Positions 43,396-55,707 of a stretch of DNA of 64,000 nt are shown piece by piece. The notes beneath the pieces are model-generated. The model ran no database searches, had not been told where the DNA came from, and saw nothing but the letters and a program-made list of their open reading frames with translations. The stretch spans positions 6,947,462 to 7,011,461 of the forward strand of contig CM038720.1 in assembly GCA_021613375.1 (NCBI GenBank). The letters run 5' to 3'. Both the position numbers and the translations under genes were made by a program. The stretch's first letter is position 1; each line of letters starts with the position of its first letter. This stretch comes from Megaleporinus macrocephalus (Eukaryota; Chordata; Actinopteri; Characiformes; Anostomidae).

Positions 43396-44945
43396 TACAC
43401 CACAGTACTGACCACTACACAACTGTACTAACTACTACACCACCGTACTGACCACTACACCACCATACTAACCACTACACCACCATACCAACCACTACAC
43501 CACCGTACTGACCACTACACCACAGTACTGACCACTACACCACTGTACTAACCACTACACCACAGTACTGACCACTACACCACTGTACTAACCACTACAC
43601 CACCGTACTGACCACTACACCACCATACTAACCACTACACCACCATACCAACCACTACACTACCGTACTGACCACTACACCACTGTACTAACCACTACAC
43701 CACTGTACTAACCACTACACCACAGTACTGACCACTACACCACTGTACTAACCACTACACCACCGTACTAACCACTACACCACCGTACTAACCACTACAA
43801 AACCATACTAACCACTACACCACCGTACTGACCACTACACCACCATACTAACCACTACACCACCATACTAACCACTACTACACCGTACTAACCACTACAA
43901 AACCATACTAACCACTACACCACCATACTAACCACTACACCACCGTACTAACCACTACACCACCGTACTAACCACTACACCAGCGTGCTAATCACTACAC
44001 TACCGTACTAACCACTACACCACCATACTAACCACTACACCACCGTACTAACCACTACACCACCGTACTAATCACTACACCACCATACTAACCACTACAC
44101 CACCATACTAACCACTACACCACCGTACTAACCACTACACCACCATACTAACCACTACACCACCGTACTAACCACTACACCACCGTGCTAATCACTACAC
44201 TACCGTACTAACCACTACACCACCATACTAACCACTTCACCACCGTATTAACCACTACACCACCGTACTGACCACTACACCAACGTGCAGACCACTACAC
44301 CACTATACTAACCACTACACCACCATACTAACCACTACACCACCGTACTAACCACTACAAAACCATACTAACCACTACACCACCATACTAACCACTACAC
44401 CACCGTACTAACCACTACACCACCGTACTAACCACTACACCACCGTGCTAATCACTACACTACCGTACTAACCACTACACCACCATACTAACCACTACAC
44501 CACCGTACTAACCACTACACCACCATACTAACCACTACACCACCATACTAACCACTACACCACCATACTAACCACTACACCACCGTACTAACCACTACAC
44601 CACCGTGCTAATCACTACACTACCGTACTAACCACTACACCACCATACTAACCACTACACCACCGTACTAACCACTACACCACCATACTAACCACTACAC
44701 CTCATACTGACCACTACACCAACGTGCTGACCACTACACCACCGTACTGACCACTACACCAACGTGCTAATCACTACACTACCGTACTAACCACTACACC
44801 ACCATACTAACCACTTCACCACCGTATTAACCACTACACCACCATACTAACCACTACACCACCGTACTGACCACTACACCAACGTGCTGACCACTACACC
44901 ACCGTACTGACCACTACACCAACGTGCTGACCCCTACACCACCGT
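43389..44945 (+). repeat. 20-bp minisatellite, about 78 copies
   Basis: The unit is accactacaccaccgtacta, with g/a and a/g variants (ccatacta, cagtactg, acgtgctg). In many fish copies of the preceding repeat the 3' end reads gctaaccactgcaccaccgtg, so the array looks like an expansion of that tail (family knowledge plus adjacency). Confidence 0.96.
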
Positions 44946-46600
44946 ACAAACTAAAATTTGAGTAGTTGTGATTCGAGTGCTTAACATGAGTCTCCATGGT
45001 TGCAGGAGCCAATAGCAGGATGCTGAGTTCAGTGCTATGTGTCTCAAAGATTGTGTCTAATATACAACACAAAATATCTGCTGTCAGGTTTTTCATAACC
45101 TTCAGTTTTTCATAAATGGGCCTCCATGATTTTTACAACAGGGGCAGCAATTGTTTAGGTTTGTTACTGCCTCATGAGGTGCAGGCCACGATCACAAATG
45201 CTCAATTATATGAAAGACACATTATTAAATTACTCAATGAAATGAGCCAAACAGACATCAACACAATGCTTCAAACCTTTAAATGAAGATCTGGCTGATG
45301 AAATAAAGCATATTGCACGTTTTGTTAATCTTTTTAATTACTCTAAACATAATCAAGACGTCTATGCTGATTGGTTAATGGATAATGCATACATTTATAT
45401 ATTATATATCAATATTGGCTAATTTAAGTAATTCTGTCAGGTAAAAATCAATGCTCACTGCACTGGAAGATAATTTCTTGTCTATTCAGTATTTGTAATT
45501 ATACTTCGATATTCTGCATAGAAGATATTATGTGTGACTTTGGTTGCTATTTACTCTGTTTGATTTGATTTGGTCCTAAAATGAAGCTGTTTTCCCTTTT
45601 TTGGTGAGCTCAGGAATAATCTAATGGGCTCTGCTCTGATTGGCTGGTTTACAGTGAGACGCCGCAATGATCACACAGACACAACATGTTGAAATAGACA
45701 AAACAAAACGAACCTCTGTGTAAAGAAGCTCCTCATACTGTTTAGTTAGCTATGCTGGTTACTTGGAGCTACTCTCTTTCATCTGGCCATCAAACACAAA
45801 GTAGATGAAAGGTGTCTCTGTGAATCTTTCAGTTTAAGATGATCTGCTTCAACCAGCACACAGTGATCCACTCACACAGCATGGCTGCTACTTACAGTCA
45901 CTGTTGGAGGTTGTGGTGCTAATAAAGGTGGAGCTGCTCGTCTCTTCAGTCTCTTCAGTGTTGAACGCTGAGCTGAAGCTGCTCCGAGTGTTGGAGAAAC
46001 TGTCCAGAGTGAAACGTACAGACTGCAGAGTTAAAGTTGTTCAGGATCCTGTTAAAGATGTGGAGCTGAAGTTCAGCAGCTTGTTTAGTGAATGTTCAGT
46101 TCCACCTTAAACAGTGTCACAGCCTGCAGTGTTTAAGGTGGAACATTAGATGAAGTATCTGGCGAATAGAAACTTCAGGCTGGTTTAAAGATGAACATGT
46201 AGCTCTGACAGTAGGGTTGTTTGTTGGGAAGGAATGAAAAGTGCTGACGTTCCCTTCACAGCCTGGAACGCTGGATTTCTCCACATAGTCCACCAGTTTG
46301 GTAAATGTTGGGGGTGTAAATATTAATGAGTCTGTTCCGTAGCAGTGTAGGATTTGAAGAACAGAGTTTAAGGTTCACGGTATGTACTGAACTCAACATA
46401 ATAAGGATCCATAAACAACAGACGGAACGTGAAATCTCAGGATGCGCACGAGGAGTGTTTCTAATTGTGGAAACCAACGCCATGTTACTGCGCACCTCTA
46501 ATGGCAGAACCTGAGGCACTAATGCACATCCACTGACATTTCTGGCCCAGCACAGAGGACCTGGTCTTCACTCGGTCTCCAGAAAACGGGGTTGAGGCTG
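44946..46600. other. Intergenic, mostly unique
   Basis: No gene is supported. A hairpin fragment (ttccaccttaaa ... tttaaggtggaac, 46100-46145) belongs to the 40.5-42 kb family. The 46256-46519 frames on opposite strands have no domain. Confidence 0.4.
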
Positions 46601-47000
46601 ACTAATGGCCTTTGCTGATGCAGCTTCCCACTGCTTTTGTATTAAAGATGAGATTGATTCCAAACTCCATTTGTACGGAGATCCTGCTGCTGCTGCTGCT
46701 GCTGCTGCTGGGCTTCGCGTCCGAGAGCCAGGAGCCACGTGCAACTGCAGGACTGGAGCTGCCGCATCCGTCCACTGGCAGAAGCCGTCAAATAAAAGAG
46801 CACACTCATTGCAGCGGGTTCAGTTGTTGCTTTAATAATGAAAGTGGAGGGAAGATTAATGGAGGTGCTGAAGAGTAGGACCTTCTGGGCAGCTGATCTT
46901 CCGCAGTGGGCGTTAAGCTCCTCTGGATCAGTGATGCTCTGAATCAAGCATTTGGAGAATTGTGATATGACAGCGAACAATATAACAACCTAAACTCACA
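46601..47000. other. Low-repeat sequence with a (CTG)9 run
   Basis: A short trinucleotide run (ctgctg..., 46684-46711) gives poly-Leu, poly-Ala or poly-Gln frames on both strands. None has supporting features. This is not evidence for a coding repeat. Confidence 0.5.
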
Positions 47001-47650
47001 GTTTTGTCATTGTACGGCTGGCACATGGATTAAAGGGGAATTTCACAAATGGTTAAAAAATGTTTTATATATAATTAAATCATTAGGGTCTATAATGATG
47101 TTCAGAGTGGTTTGATGTCAATTGGCTCACAGTAGAGAAGTGTACCAAAATTATACTATACTATACTTTTTATACTACCAAAAAATACTAAATGTCTTTA
47201 CAATGGTGGTGATAGGAACCAGACGGGCTGAAGAGTTAAGTGCCTTTAAAAGCTACATCAAATAGGAACTTTAGCCTTGATTAGAGATGAACATCAACTG
47301 TGTCGTGATGACAGTTCAGTTCAGTGGTTTAGCTGGTTGCTAAGTCACCGGCCGGCATCCAAAACAATAGTCTGAGGATTAAAAAATCCGCTAGCATAAA
47401 TGCTAATGGCTCCAGTATAAAAGTGTAAATGGTGAAGGACTCGTTACAGAGTTGATAATAAAATACTGTTCTGTGTGATTATATGACCAGAAACACATTA
47501 AAACTCCAGAGAGAATCAAAATAACTCACATTTTAAAACCACTTCACTTTAGATTAGCCTGCATTGCATCATGGGATTGTCTTAGCGGCTGAGGAAGCGT
47601 TAGATGCTTCCTTAAAAATGGGGGGAAATATGAATTATTATAATTAAATA
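47001..47650. other. Intergenic, no feature recognised
   Basis: ttaaaggggaatttcac near 47030 is a common end-motif of small fish elements. Nothing else is supported. Confidence 0.4.
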
Positions 47651-47654
47651 TTAA

Positions 47655-48325
47655 TTAGACATATGTTGGAAATGACCTCCTGCCTCTAGTGAATGAGTTT
47701 AAGTATCTCTGGGTCTTCTTCATGAGTGAGGGAGAGAAGGATGGAGCGGGAGGTTGACAGGCGGATTGGTGCAGCGTCTGCAGTGATGGGGCTCTGTACC
47801 GGTCTGTCCTGGTGAAGAGAGAGCTGAGCCAAAATACAAAGCTCACGATCTACTGGTCAGTCTACGTTCCTACTCTCACCTCTAATCACGAGCTCTGGGT
47901 AGTGAATGAAAGAACGAGATCGAAGATACAAGCTGCCAAAATGAGATTTCTCTGTGCGGTGTCGGGTCTCACCCTTAGAAATAGGATGAGGAGCTCGATT
48001 ATATGTGGGAGGCTCAGAGTCGAGCCGCTACTCCTTCATGTTGAGAGGAACCAGCTGAGGTGGTTCGGGCATCTGGTCAGGATGCCTTCTGGGCGCCTCC
48101 CTGTGGAGGTGTTCTGGACATGTCCCGGAGGAGAGCCCTGGGAAGACCCAGGATATGCTGGAAGGATTATATCTCTCGGCTGGCCTGGGAGCGCCTTGGT
48201 ATCCCCCCGGAGGAGCTAGAGGAGATGGCTGGGTAGAGGGAAGTCTGGGTTTCTCTGCTTAGACTGCTGCCCCCGTGACCCAGATCCCTGGACAAGTGGT
48301 AGATAATGAATGGATGGATATATAT
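47655..48325 (+). pseudogene. RTE/Rex3-like LINE, C-terminal relic
   Basis: A 135-codon frame (47812-48219) starts KRELSQNTKLTIYWSVYVPT and later reads VEPLLLHVERNQLRWFGH and RMPSGRLPVEVF, the C-terminal text of a LINE reverse-transcriptase polyprotein common in fish. A frameshift near 48120-48140 moves the downstream part (PRRALGRPRI-type) to another frame. The 3' end gataatgaatggatggata resembles the simple-repeat end of RTE elements. The element is 5'-truncated, as is usual for LINE copies. Confidence 0.75.
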
Positions 48326-49290
48326 ATGCTAGGGTACCACAGTTGTACTGAACATAATGCAGTGCATTGTGGAACTGAGTGCGTTAGATCTTTAGACCTA
48401 CTGGACGGAACCCAAAATAGTGCACAGCCACAGTTTCAGACACAGCTTCATTTCATCAGATTTACTGATATTTTCAGACTAAAACTTGTGTAGGTTTCTC
48501 TGGTGGTTTTAGGTAGTAAATAAAGTGCTATATCTGTGTTGTAGACATGGTGACCCCTGGTTCCCGTCACCATCGCTGACCACCAATATCTGAGTCTCTA
48601 TAGTCAACCGTTTTATACCAAACTGCTCTGAATCACCTCATATCTAAGCTTTATCTTCGTCTGGGTGGAAAACCAGCTCATAATAATTCATGGCTGTATG
48701 AAAGGTATAAACCTGAGACGAATTTCTTTCATCCAGCTTTTTAAGAAATCCCTACAGATTGAACATCTTTTGGAACATTTGAAAAAAAAAAAAAAAACAC
48801 AAGGCACACTGTGACCTCCCAGAGCTGGAGTAATGTGAATTCTCCAAATCTACAGAAGCCTTTCCAGGCAAAGGCTGACAGAGTTCAAGCTGTGGTTAAG
48901 GCAAACGGTGGACTTAGCATATATTTGCTATATCTCCAATCCAAGTGAGTCGTCTTGCTTCTCACTGCCTACATAGGCAGCTGTGTAGGTAGACAGCATT
49001 TTCACCAAAATAGAAACTTATAAAACCGTTACTGAGACACTCTGTTCACAGAGCTAATGCCGCTACGGTTGACCTTTCTATGCTCCGCCCACAAATGCAT
49101 TCTTTTGTAGCAACTGTGAAGTCGGACAAGCTTTAGTAACGTTGTAGTTTCTTCTTTTGGTGGCAGCGCTTATTTCCAGAGTGCAGTAGGTCAGCCTAGT
49201 GTGACAGCCTTACACACTGATTAACCCTTATATCATCACGGCCCAAGAAAACCCATGTATCTTCATGCTGGACTGTTTACAATGTGTGAT
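48326..49290. other. Intergenic, no feature recognised
   Basis: An A15 run lies near 48781-48797. No gene. Confidence 0.45.
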
Positions 49291-49294
49291 GACT

Positions 49295-49960
49295 TAATGA
49301 TGAATGGACCAACCAATAGAAATGCTCCTGTAATGAACTTGCAGGCTAGGAAGGTGGATAGTGGATAGCAGGTAGTGTTTATTTACATACATAGATAGAA
49401 TATCAAACAAAGATCCCGACCAACAAAACAAAAACTAAACCGAACATGAACAGCGACGTTCAAGAAACACACATCAACAAAGACTGACAGAGGCAAGACA
49501 CAAACAGAGGGTATAAATGGAGACGCTGGACTAGGGACACCTGGTGAATGGGAGGAGAAATAAACACAGAGCAGCTGAGGGGTGGAGACAGAAGGGTGAT
49601 GCTTGTATGAAATGCGGCTGTTGAGCTGCGCTGGTTAAACATGTATGGTGTTGCATTGTCCAATGTCATGCCTGCAGTAAGGTGCCTTCAGTACATTTTA
49701 GGTGGTCTTCAGTCCTCCTCCTGAAGAGTTTACTTCCACCTTGCTAATGTGCCCATAGTTCGTCCCGTATATCGTCGCTGTCCAAAGACAAAGATGTATC
49801 TAAATTTTTGTTGATTTTCATTTTCTCCATCATATTTCATAGTGAATGGACTGATAGAAATGCTCCGAAATCACTTTCCATTAACTTCTATTGAACGTGA
49901 AGACGGTTTTTGGTCTCTCCTGTAAAATTGGCATTTTGAAGATACTTGTTTTCTTTTCTT
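49295..49960. repeat. Pieces of the ctggttccat dispersed family
   Basis: A fragment at 49297-49332 (gatgaatggaccaaccaata) and a fuller copy at about 49835-49945 (gtgaatggactgatagaaat, then gcattttgaagatac) flank 500 bases of unassigned sequence. Confidence 0.6.
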
Positions 49961-50160
49961 TGGTTCAATATGGAATCTTGGTTCTATATAGGACCAAAGA
50001 GGTTTCAGCCAGCATTACAAGCTTGTTCTATGTGGTTTTATAAGGAACTTTAAAAAAAAAATATAGAGCTACTATGATGTCAATGTTGTAACAATGGAAG
50101 AACCCTGTTTGGTGCTAGCTAGAACCATTTTCAAAAATTTCATCAGGCTGAAGACCCAGT
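49961..50160 (+). repeat. gaaccc/ggtgcta-type small repeat
   Basis: ggttctatataggaccaaag, then ttgtaacaatggaagaaccc, then tgtttggtgctagctagaac recurs in similar form at 62.2-62.3 and 63.1 kb. Confidence 0.6.
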
Positions 50161-50319
50161 TTATCCAGCAAGGAACCATTAAGGCATACTTGTGGTTTTA
50201 CATAGAGTCTATGTGTAAGCACTGCCTCTCACACCCCATCAGGCCTGAGCACCATCACAATCATACACCTGTAGCTCATCAGCAGGCCCATATAGTCTGG
50301 TATTAAATTTGACTGTTCG

Positions 50320-51180
50320 TGACACACCTTACCTCTGCCTATCTCTGAAGCCAGCATCTAGCCGGCTTCCCATTTAGTCCAGTAACGGCATTTCTCCACA
50401 TTGGAGACCTGCCATCCTCCCTGGAGTCCTCGAGGCCGCTGGACTCACTGATCTGCTTGAGCACCAACCTCCCGTCATCTGAGCTCACCCCTGACGTCTA
50501 TCCTCCCACGGGTCTCCACGCAGTGAGGTTTGTTAGGCCATCGGACGTCCGCTGGTCCTCAGTCGATTTTGAACTTAGTGAATATATACACTGTTCTTAT
50601 GCTCTCTCCGGAAACGGGGACAGTGGTGGAACCATATTGTTTACAGTCATACTCCTGAGCCGAACTAACTTTCTCTCTTTACTCTTCCTGAGGTAATGAC
50701 TGTCCTCCTGTCTGTTGAACACTGTTGGAGGACTGACCATCACCCATCACCAGTCAGCTCTGCTGTCCATTTGTGCTACTGCTACACCCTCAGTTACATC
50801 ACTGTACACCATCCAGATGCACCAGCATTGAGATAGGATGGGACTGTTTCAGCTCACGCCCACTTTATAAAGCCTCAGTCAGAGACTGCCTCAGTCACAG
50901 ACTGCCTCTACCTGTGCAGCTTCTAAAGCTTTGCTATCCAGATTTCAAACAGAGACTCTTTTCTTTGGTATTTAGTTTATTAAACTGTAAATACTGTTTG
51001 ACCAGAGGATGATTGGTCTCCCCTTGAGAGTCTTGGTTCCTCCCAAGGTTTCTTCCTCCAGTCTGAGGGAGGTGTTCTTGCTCACTGGGGAATATATGTT
51101 GTAACTGTCTGGTTTCAAAACTCTGTAAAGCTGCTTTGAGACAACATTGTTGACTTGGCTTGACTTGACTTGAAACCCCT
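50320..51180 (+). repeat. Probable fish interspersed repeat (3' tail type)
   Basis: The end ggttcctcccaaggtttctt, then cctccagtctgagggaggtg, then ctgtaaagctgctttgagac is a common 3' sequence of fish repeats. The family and left boundary are uncertain. No coding frame is supported. Confidence 0.55.
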
Positions 51181-52330
51181 GCTGAGATCCTCTCCTGTCT
51201 GAGCACCATGTCTGAGTCTGAAGCGTTACACTATGGTTCTCAGTCTACCCTTGAAGAACCTGTGTATACTGTTACCCCCTGCACAATGATCTGCCAATTG
51301 CAGCAAAACGCAAAGTCAGGAACGCTACACGGATGCGGTGATGGAGCGAGCCGAGATGTTTGTTTTTAGAGGTACAAATATAACACATATAAATGTAAGC
51401 CCAAACTGTTATGATGATCCTGTTAGTTGATGGCTCTCCTAATAAAGCCAATGTTATTTCCAGCTACTGCCAACCTGTGAACTCCACACTGTTGAGTCTG
51501 ATGTAACATTTACAAGCAAAAACTCACCACTAACGCCAGCAATATCAGCAACATCAGTAGTGTTTGCACTGGAGCACGCCTTCAGCGCTCTATTGACAGG
51601 TCTTGCAGAACAAATGAACACAAGCAACAGCAGAGTTTCCTTTGAAACAAGACATAAAGAAGTGAAATTAGAGTGAGAGGCCGGAACATTGCTCTCACTG
51701 GACGTGGCTGATGAAAACTGGAAGCCGTCTTGTTTTATGTGTGAACCTTGTAAAAATAATGTTCTAAGATATTAAATACGTTCTGCTGAGGCTTATTTCG
51801 TCCATTTTTACAGCCGTAAGAAAAAAATGAACTGCTTTTTAAACGAATCTTTCTTTAGATCCAGGGATGGATTACGGGCTGGGCCAATGTCAGCAGAGAC
51901 TGGGGAAGGTCCATAGGAGATGAAATAATGAACATAGCCCCTTTATGCATTGACTTAATAAATGATAAAACTATATTTATATGTGGCTATATTTAAATAA
52001 AAGCCACATCATGTGCTGAAATATATCTGCAGGTAATACTAGGCTTATACATAATGAATCATTTTGGTATAATTACAACGTTAGTCCTAGGATTAGTGTT
52101 GTTACTCAAGCTGCTCTCGTCACACACACACACACACATATATATATATGTTTTTCTGTGTCAAATTTATGACTGGCTTCCAACTTTTCTAACTGCCATG
52201 GAAACAAACACTATGGAAAGCTTAGTTTGCAGTATGTGGGTTATATGGACTGACTGGTATATTTTTTTATTTTTAGAATTAATTTCTTCCATCCGTGTAG
52301 TGAAGACCCACATATACACACACCAGCTAT
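51181..52330. other. Intergenic, no gene recognised
   Basis: About 51280-51350 (gatctgccaattgcagcaaa ... gcggtgatggagcgagccga) recurs at 61.9 and 62.7 kb. A short (CA)/(TA) run lies at 52120-52150. The 97-codon frame crossing it is not supported. Confidence 0.45.
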
Positions 52331-52480
52331 GTGAACATACACAGTAGGGGGCAGCGGGCAGCCCTAACCACGGCGCCTGGTGAGCAGTTGGGGGTTAGGG
52401 CACTTCAGTTGTGTCTTGCTGGTTCCAGGAATCGAACCGGCGGGACCAGATCCCAAATCTTCAGGCCACGACTGTCCATA
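52330..52480 (-). mobile_element. tRNA-derived SINE, copy 2
   Basis: On the minus strand it reads ggttcgattcctggaacc, a perfect RNA polymerase III B-box core, then gcaagacacaa, gccctaacccccaac, gctgccccctactgtg. It is the same family as 42.85 kb, in opposite orientation. Confidence 0.7.
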
Positions 52481-52509
52481 AAGTAAGAACGTCTGGTTTT
52501 CTGTGATAT

Positions 52510-53605
52510 GGATGGTTAAGGTGGAGCTAAATGGTTGAGATGGAAATAGTTGGCTAAACCTGGCTTAGGTGGAGATAGCTGGCTAAGGTGGAGATACCTG
52601 CTTAAGGTGGAGATAAATGGTGAAGGTGGAGATACCTGCTTAAGGTGGAGATAACGGGTTATGTTGGAGATAGCTGGTGAAGGTGGAGATAACTGGTTAT
52701 GGTGGAGATAGCTGGTGAAGGTGGAGATAACTGGTTATGGTGGAGATAGCTGGTGAAGGTGGAGATAGCTGGTTAAGTTGGTAATAGCTGGTTATGTTGG
52801 TAATAGCTGGTTAAGGTGGAGATTGCTGGTGAAGGTGGAGATAACTGGTTAAGGTGGAGATAGCTGGTTAAGTTGGTAATAGCTGGTTAAGTTGGTAATA
52901 CCTGGTTGGTAATACCTGGTTAAGATGGAGATAGCTGGTTAAGGTGAAGATAGCTGGCTATGGTGGAGATAACTGGTTATGGTGGAGATAACCGGTTAGG
53001 GTGGAGACAGCTGGTTAAAGTGGATATAGCTGGTGAAGGTGGAGATATCTGGTTAAGGTGGAGATAGCTGGTAAAGGTGGAGATAACCGGTTAGGGTATA
53101 GACAGCTGGTTAAAGTGGATATAGCTGGTGAAGGTGGAGATATCTGGTTAAGGTGGAGATAGCTGGTAAAGGTGGAGATAACCGGTTAGGGTATAGACAG
53201 CTGGTTAAAGTGGATATAGCTGGTGAAGGTGGAGATATCTGGTTATGGTGGAGATAACCGGTTAGGGTATAGACAGCTGGTTAAAGTGGATATAGCTGGT
53301 AAAGGTGGAGATAACCGGTTAGGGTATAGACAGCTGGTTAAAGTGGATATAGCTGGTGAAGGTGGAGATATCTGGTTATGGTGGAGATAGCTGGTAAAGG
53401 TGGAGATAACCGGTTAGGGTATAGACAGCTGGTTAAAGTGGATATAACTGGTGAAGGTGGAGATATCTGGTTATGGTGGAGATAGCTGGTTATGGTGGAG
53501 ATAACCGGTTAGGGTTTAGACAGCTGGTTAAAGTGGATATAGCTGGTAAAGGTGGAGATATCTGGTTATGGTGGAGATATCTGGTTAGGGTGGAGGTTTT
53601 GGTCA
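52510..53605 (+). repeat. 18-19-bp minisatellite, about 58 copies
   Basis: The unit is aaggtggagatagctggtt, with variants (gttggtaatag, gtggatatag, gataaccggttagggtatag). From about 52980 a higher-order block (aaccggttagggtatagaca, then gctggttaaagtggatatag) recurs several times. No credible frame. Confidence 0.95.
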
Positions 53606-53984
53606 GGTTTTATCAGCGACTACAAACCTGTAATTTAAGCTCAGTTTGGAGTTTTTTGGTCTCTCAGAGAAATAGAGGAGTCAAATAGCTGGAAATAACA
53701 GTGAACAGACTGTCCTCTTCATAACCATTTCATATAATAACTGTAATAATCTGTGAGGGAGACTCTCAAAGGGGGGGGGGGCTGATTCCATTCACCACCA
53801 GTTTCTATAGAGCGGCTCTAGAGTGACACCATAACCATTAAATTATGTAGAACTTTTAAAAAAATGGGTGGAGTTCCCCTTTAAGCGGGACCAGAAAGGA
53901 GACACAGAAGTAAACCCCTGTTTCATTTTTATGATTTTTATGATTGCACGCGCAGGCAGAATTCTGGAAACAGTCTCTCCGCTC
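53606..53984. other. Spacer before the pcp4 CpG island
   Basis: A G10 run lies near 53771-53780. The paired motifs ctgattccattcaccacc and gtggagttccccttta are ends typical of small fish elements. No gene. Confidence 0.45.
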
Positions 53985-54192
53985 CTGCTGCCGCAGCACA
54001 AACCGGCGCGTGAAGGTGCGAGCGGCCGCGTCAGAGGGAGCGCTCGAGCGCGATTGGCCCGGCTAGAGCGCGAGGAGGGAGCTCCCCCTATAAGAGCCGC
54101 GGCGCGCGCGCCCGGGAACCCCTGCATCACGGCGGTGCTGCGGAGACCTCGTGTGAGTGTGTGTGCGAGCGCGCGCGTGTATCCACTTCAGC
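53985..54192 (+). promoter_or_regulatory. Candidate pcp4 promoter, CpG island and 5' UTR
   Basis: Sequence from about 53985 to 54330 is strikingly CpG- and GC-rich compared with everything around it (for example gcggcgcgcgcgcccggg). A TATA-like box (tataag, 54089-54094) would place a start near 54120, leaving a 5' UTR of about 70 bases before the ATG. The island spans the promoter and first exon. Confidence 0.6.
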
Positions 54193-54201
54193 ATGAGCGA
54201 G
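54193..54201 (+). CDS. pcp4: pcp4 (PEP-19)-like first coding exon, Met-Ser-Glu
   Basis: The exon contributes only ATG AGC GAG and then meets a consensus donor (g|gtaagag) in phase 0. PCP4/PEP-19 is a small IQ-motif protein that modulates calmodulin in neurons. It begins Met-Ser-Glu, and to my knowledge its first coding exon is very short. The position downstream of igsf5 on the same strand matches the human IGSF5-PCP4 order. PCP4L1 also begins MSE, so the sequence alone cannot separate paralogs; gene order decides. The exons with the acidic region and IQ motif are not found up to 64000. Confidence 0.55.
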
Positions 54202-54611
54202 GTAAGAGCGCCCAGTCTGCAGCGCGCGCCGCAGCGCAGCGCACAAAAAAAAAACAAAAAAAACGCGGCCGTGCATGCTCGCCGATACCTGGAGCTTCCG
54301 GAGCGCGTGCAACTTTTGTGCGGCGCGTGCGTCCGAATGCGCGTTATCAGCAGGTGCTTCTGAGTTCGGACTCGTGCTTGTTCTCTCAGTTCAGCGAAGC
54401 TACAAGCAGACCGCGCGCATATGCGGTGCTGAAAGCTGAAGGGGGGTTTGAAAGGGGGGTCGCTGAGGTTCGTTGGCTGAGGGCTCTGTGTTTGGGGGGC
54501 TTGGGGCATCAGAGGAGACAGCTGTCACTCAGGATTGGCCCAAGTTCGCCTGAAAGAGCCTCAAGCGTGTTGAACAGGAGCAATAGGTTTGAGAAGAGGC
54601 AGCTCCAGCCT

Positions 54612-54635
54612 GGTGAACATCCAGCTGGATCGAGG

Positions 54636-54666
<31 letters not shown>

Positions 54667-54672
54667 GGTGGT
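54612..54672 (+). repeat. (GAT)n-type microsatellite
   Basis: Imperfect gatgat/ggtgat triplets cover about 60 bases in the presumed pcp4 intron. Confidence 0.85.
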
Positions 54673-54860
54673 GTGGATGGAGCTGTACTTTAAAGCATTC
54701 AGAACTGAGCGTAGGCGATTTATTATTGATTTTTGAATATGTGTTGGTGAAGCTGGTTGATAATATCTGTGAAAATATAACCAAAACTTTACAGAACCTT
54801 TACATTTAGTACTAAAATACTACATACAGCATATAATGCCTGGATCTGTCTCTCTATACT

Positions 54861-54863
<3 letters not shown>

Positions 54864-54935
<72 letters not shown>

Positions 54936-54995
54936 AGTCACTTACATTACAAGTCGGGAGAGTTTTGAACACACAAGGTTTGTTAGCCGATAGCA

Positions 54996-55040
<45 letters not shown>
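54864..55040. repeat. Two (TA)n microsatellites
   Basis: TA runs at about 54864-54933 and 55000-55039 are separated by about 65 bases of unique sequence. Confidence 0.95.
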
Positions 55041-55042
<2 letters not shown>

Positions 55043-55344
55043 GCTTTCATCACACAATCCATGCATTGTGAGCAGATGTACAGAGCAGATTTTTAAACTC
55101 TATGAAAAATATAAAAACCAAAAGACATTTTTGTCCCACTATCAATGTTTATATAATATAATGATATATGTGGATATGGATAGATATACAGATAGGTGCT
55201 ATAGGACTTGTACTGTTGTAGAACTATGCTGAGTAGAACCAATTTTTAAACAAAGGTGCTTTAAGGAACCGCATTATATTGAACCATACAAACCATGCAT
55301 TCCCATTTGGTGTTATGTATGTGCATTTATGTATGTATAGGTAC

Positions 55345-55347
<3 letters not shown>

Positions 55348-55400
<53 letters not shown>
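55348..55400. repeat. (TA)n microsatellite
   Basis: A TA run of about 50 bases, lying just left of a dispersed-family copy. Confidence 0.96.
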
Positions 55401-55404
<4 letters not shown>

Positions 55405-55427
55405 CATGAAGAAAACATACAAGCATG

Positions 55428-55562
55428 TGTCTCCAAAATTGTAACTTTACAGGAAAGGACAAAAACCTTCTTCATTTTTAATGTAAGTCAATGGAACCGA
55501 AAATGTTTCCAAGCAATTTCGGAGCATTTCTATTGGTCCGTTCATTGTGAGATTTTCAAACA
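55428..55562 (-). repeat. Dispersed element (ctggttccat family), copy
   Basis: On the minus strand: gaacggaccaatagaaatgc, then tccgaaattgcttgg, then ttccattgacttacatt, then tcctgtaaagtt. As at 31.7 kb, a (TA)n run lies next to it. Confidence 0.8.
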
Positions 55563-55619
55563 GTATAAAGACCAGTTGTCGCATTCTAATGAGCTGGAAA
55601 AATGAAAATCAACAAAAAA

Positions 55620-55621
<2 letters not shown>

Positions 55622-55702
<81 letters not shown>
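55622..55702. repeat. (TA)n microsatellite
   Basis: An uninterrupted TA run of about 80 bases. Confidence 0.98.

Positions 55703-55707
<5 letters not shown>

Noticed and set aside
46684..46711. Coding trinucleotide repeat (poly-Gln or poly-Leu)
   Set aside because: It is open in several frames on both strands and has no splice sites or gene context.
47812..48219. Host gene of 135 codons
   Set aside because: The text is that of a LINE polyprotein C-terminus. The next stretch is in another frame and ends in the simple-repeat tail of the element.
53868..54638. 256-codon plus-strand frame across the CpG island
   Set aside because: GC-rich DNA has few stops. The frame crosses the promoter, the first exon and the donor site, and its peptide is Arg/Ala-rich with no domain. 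The nine-base exon fits better.
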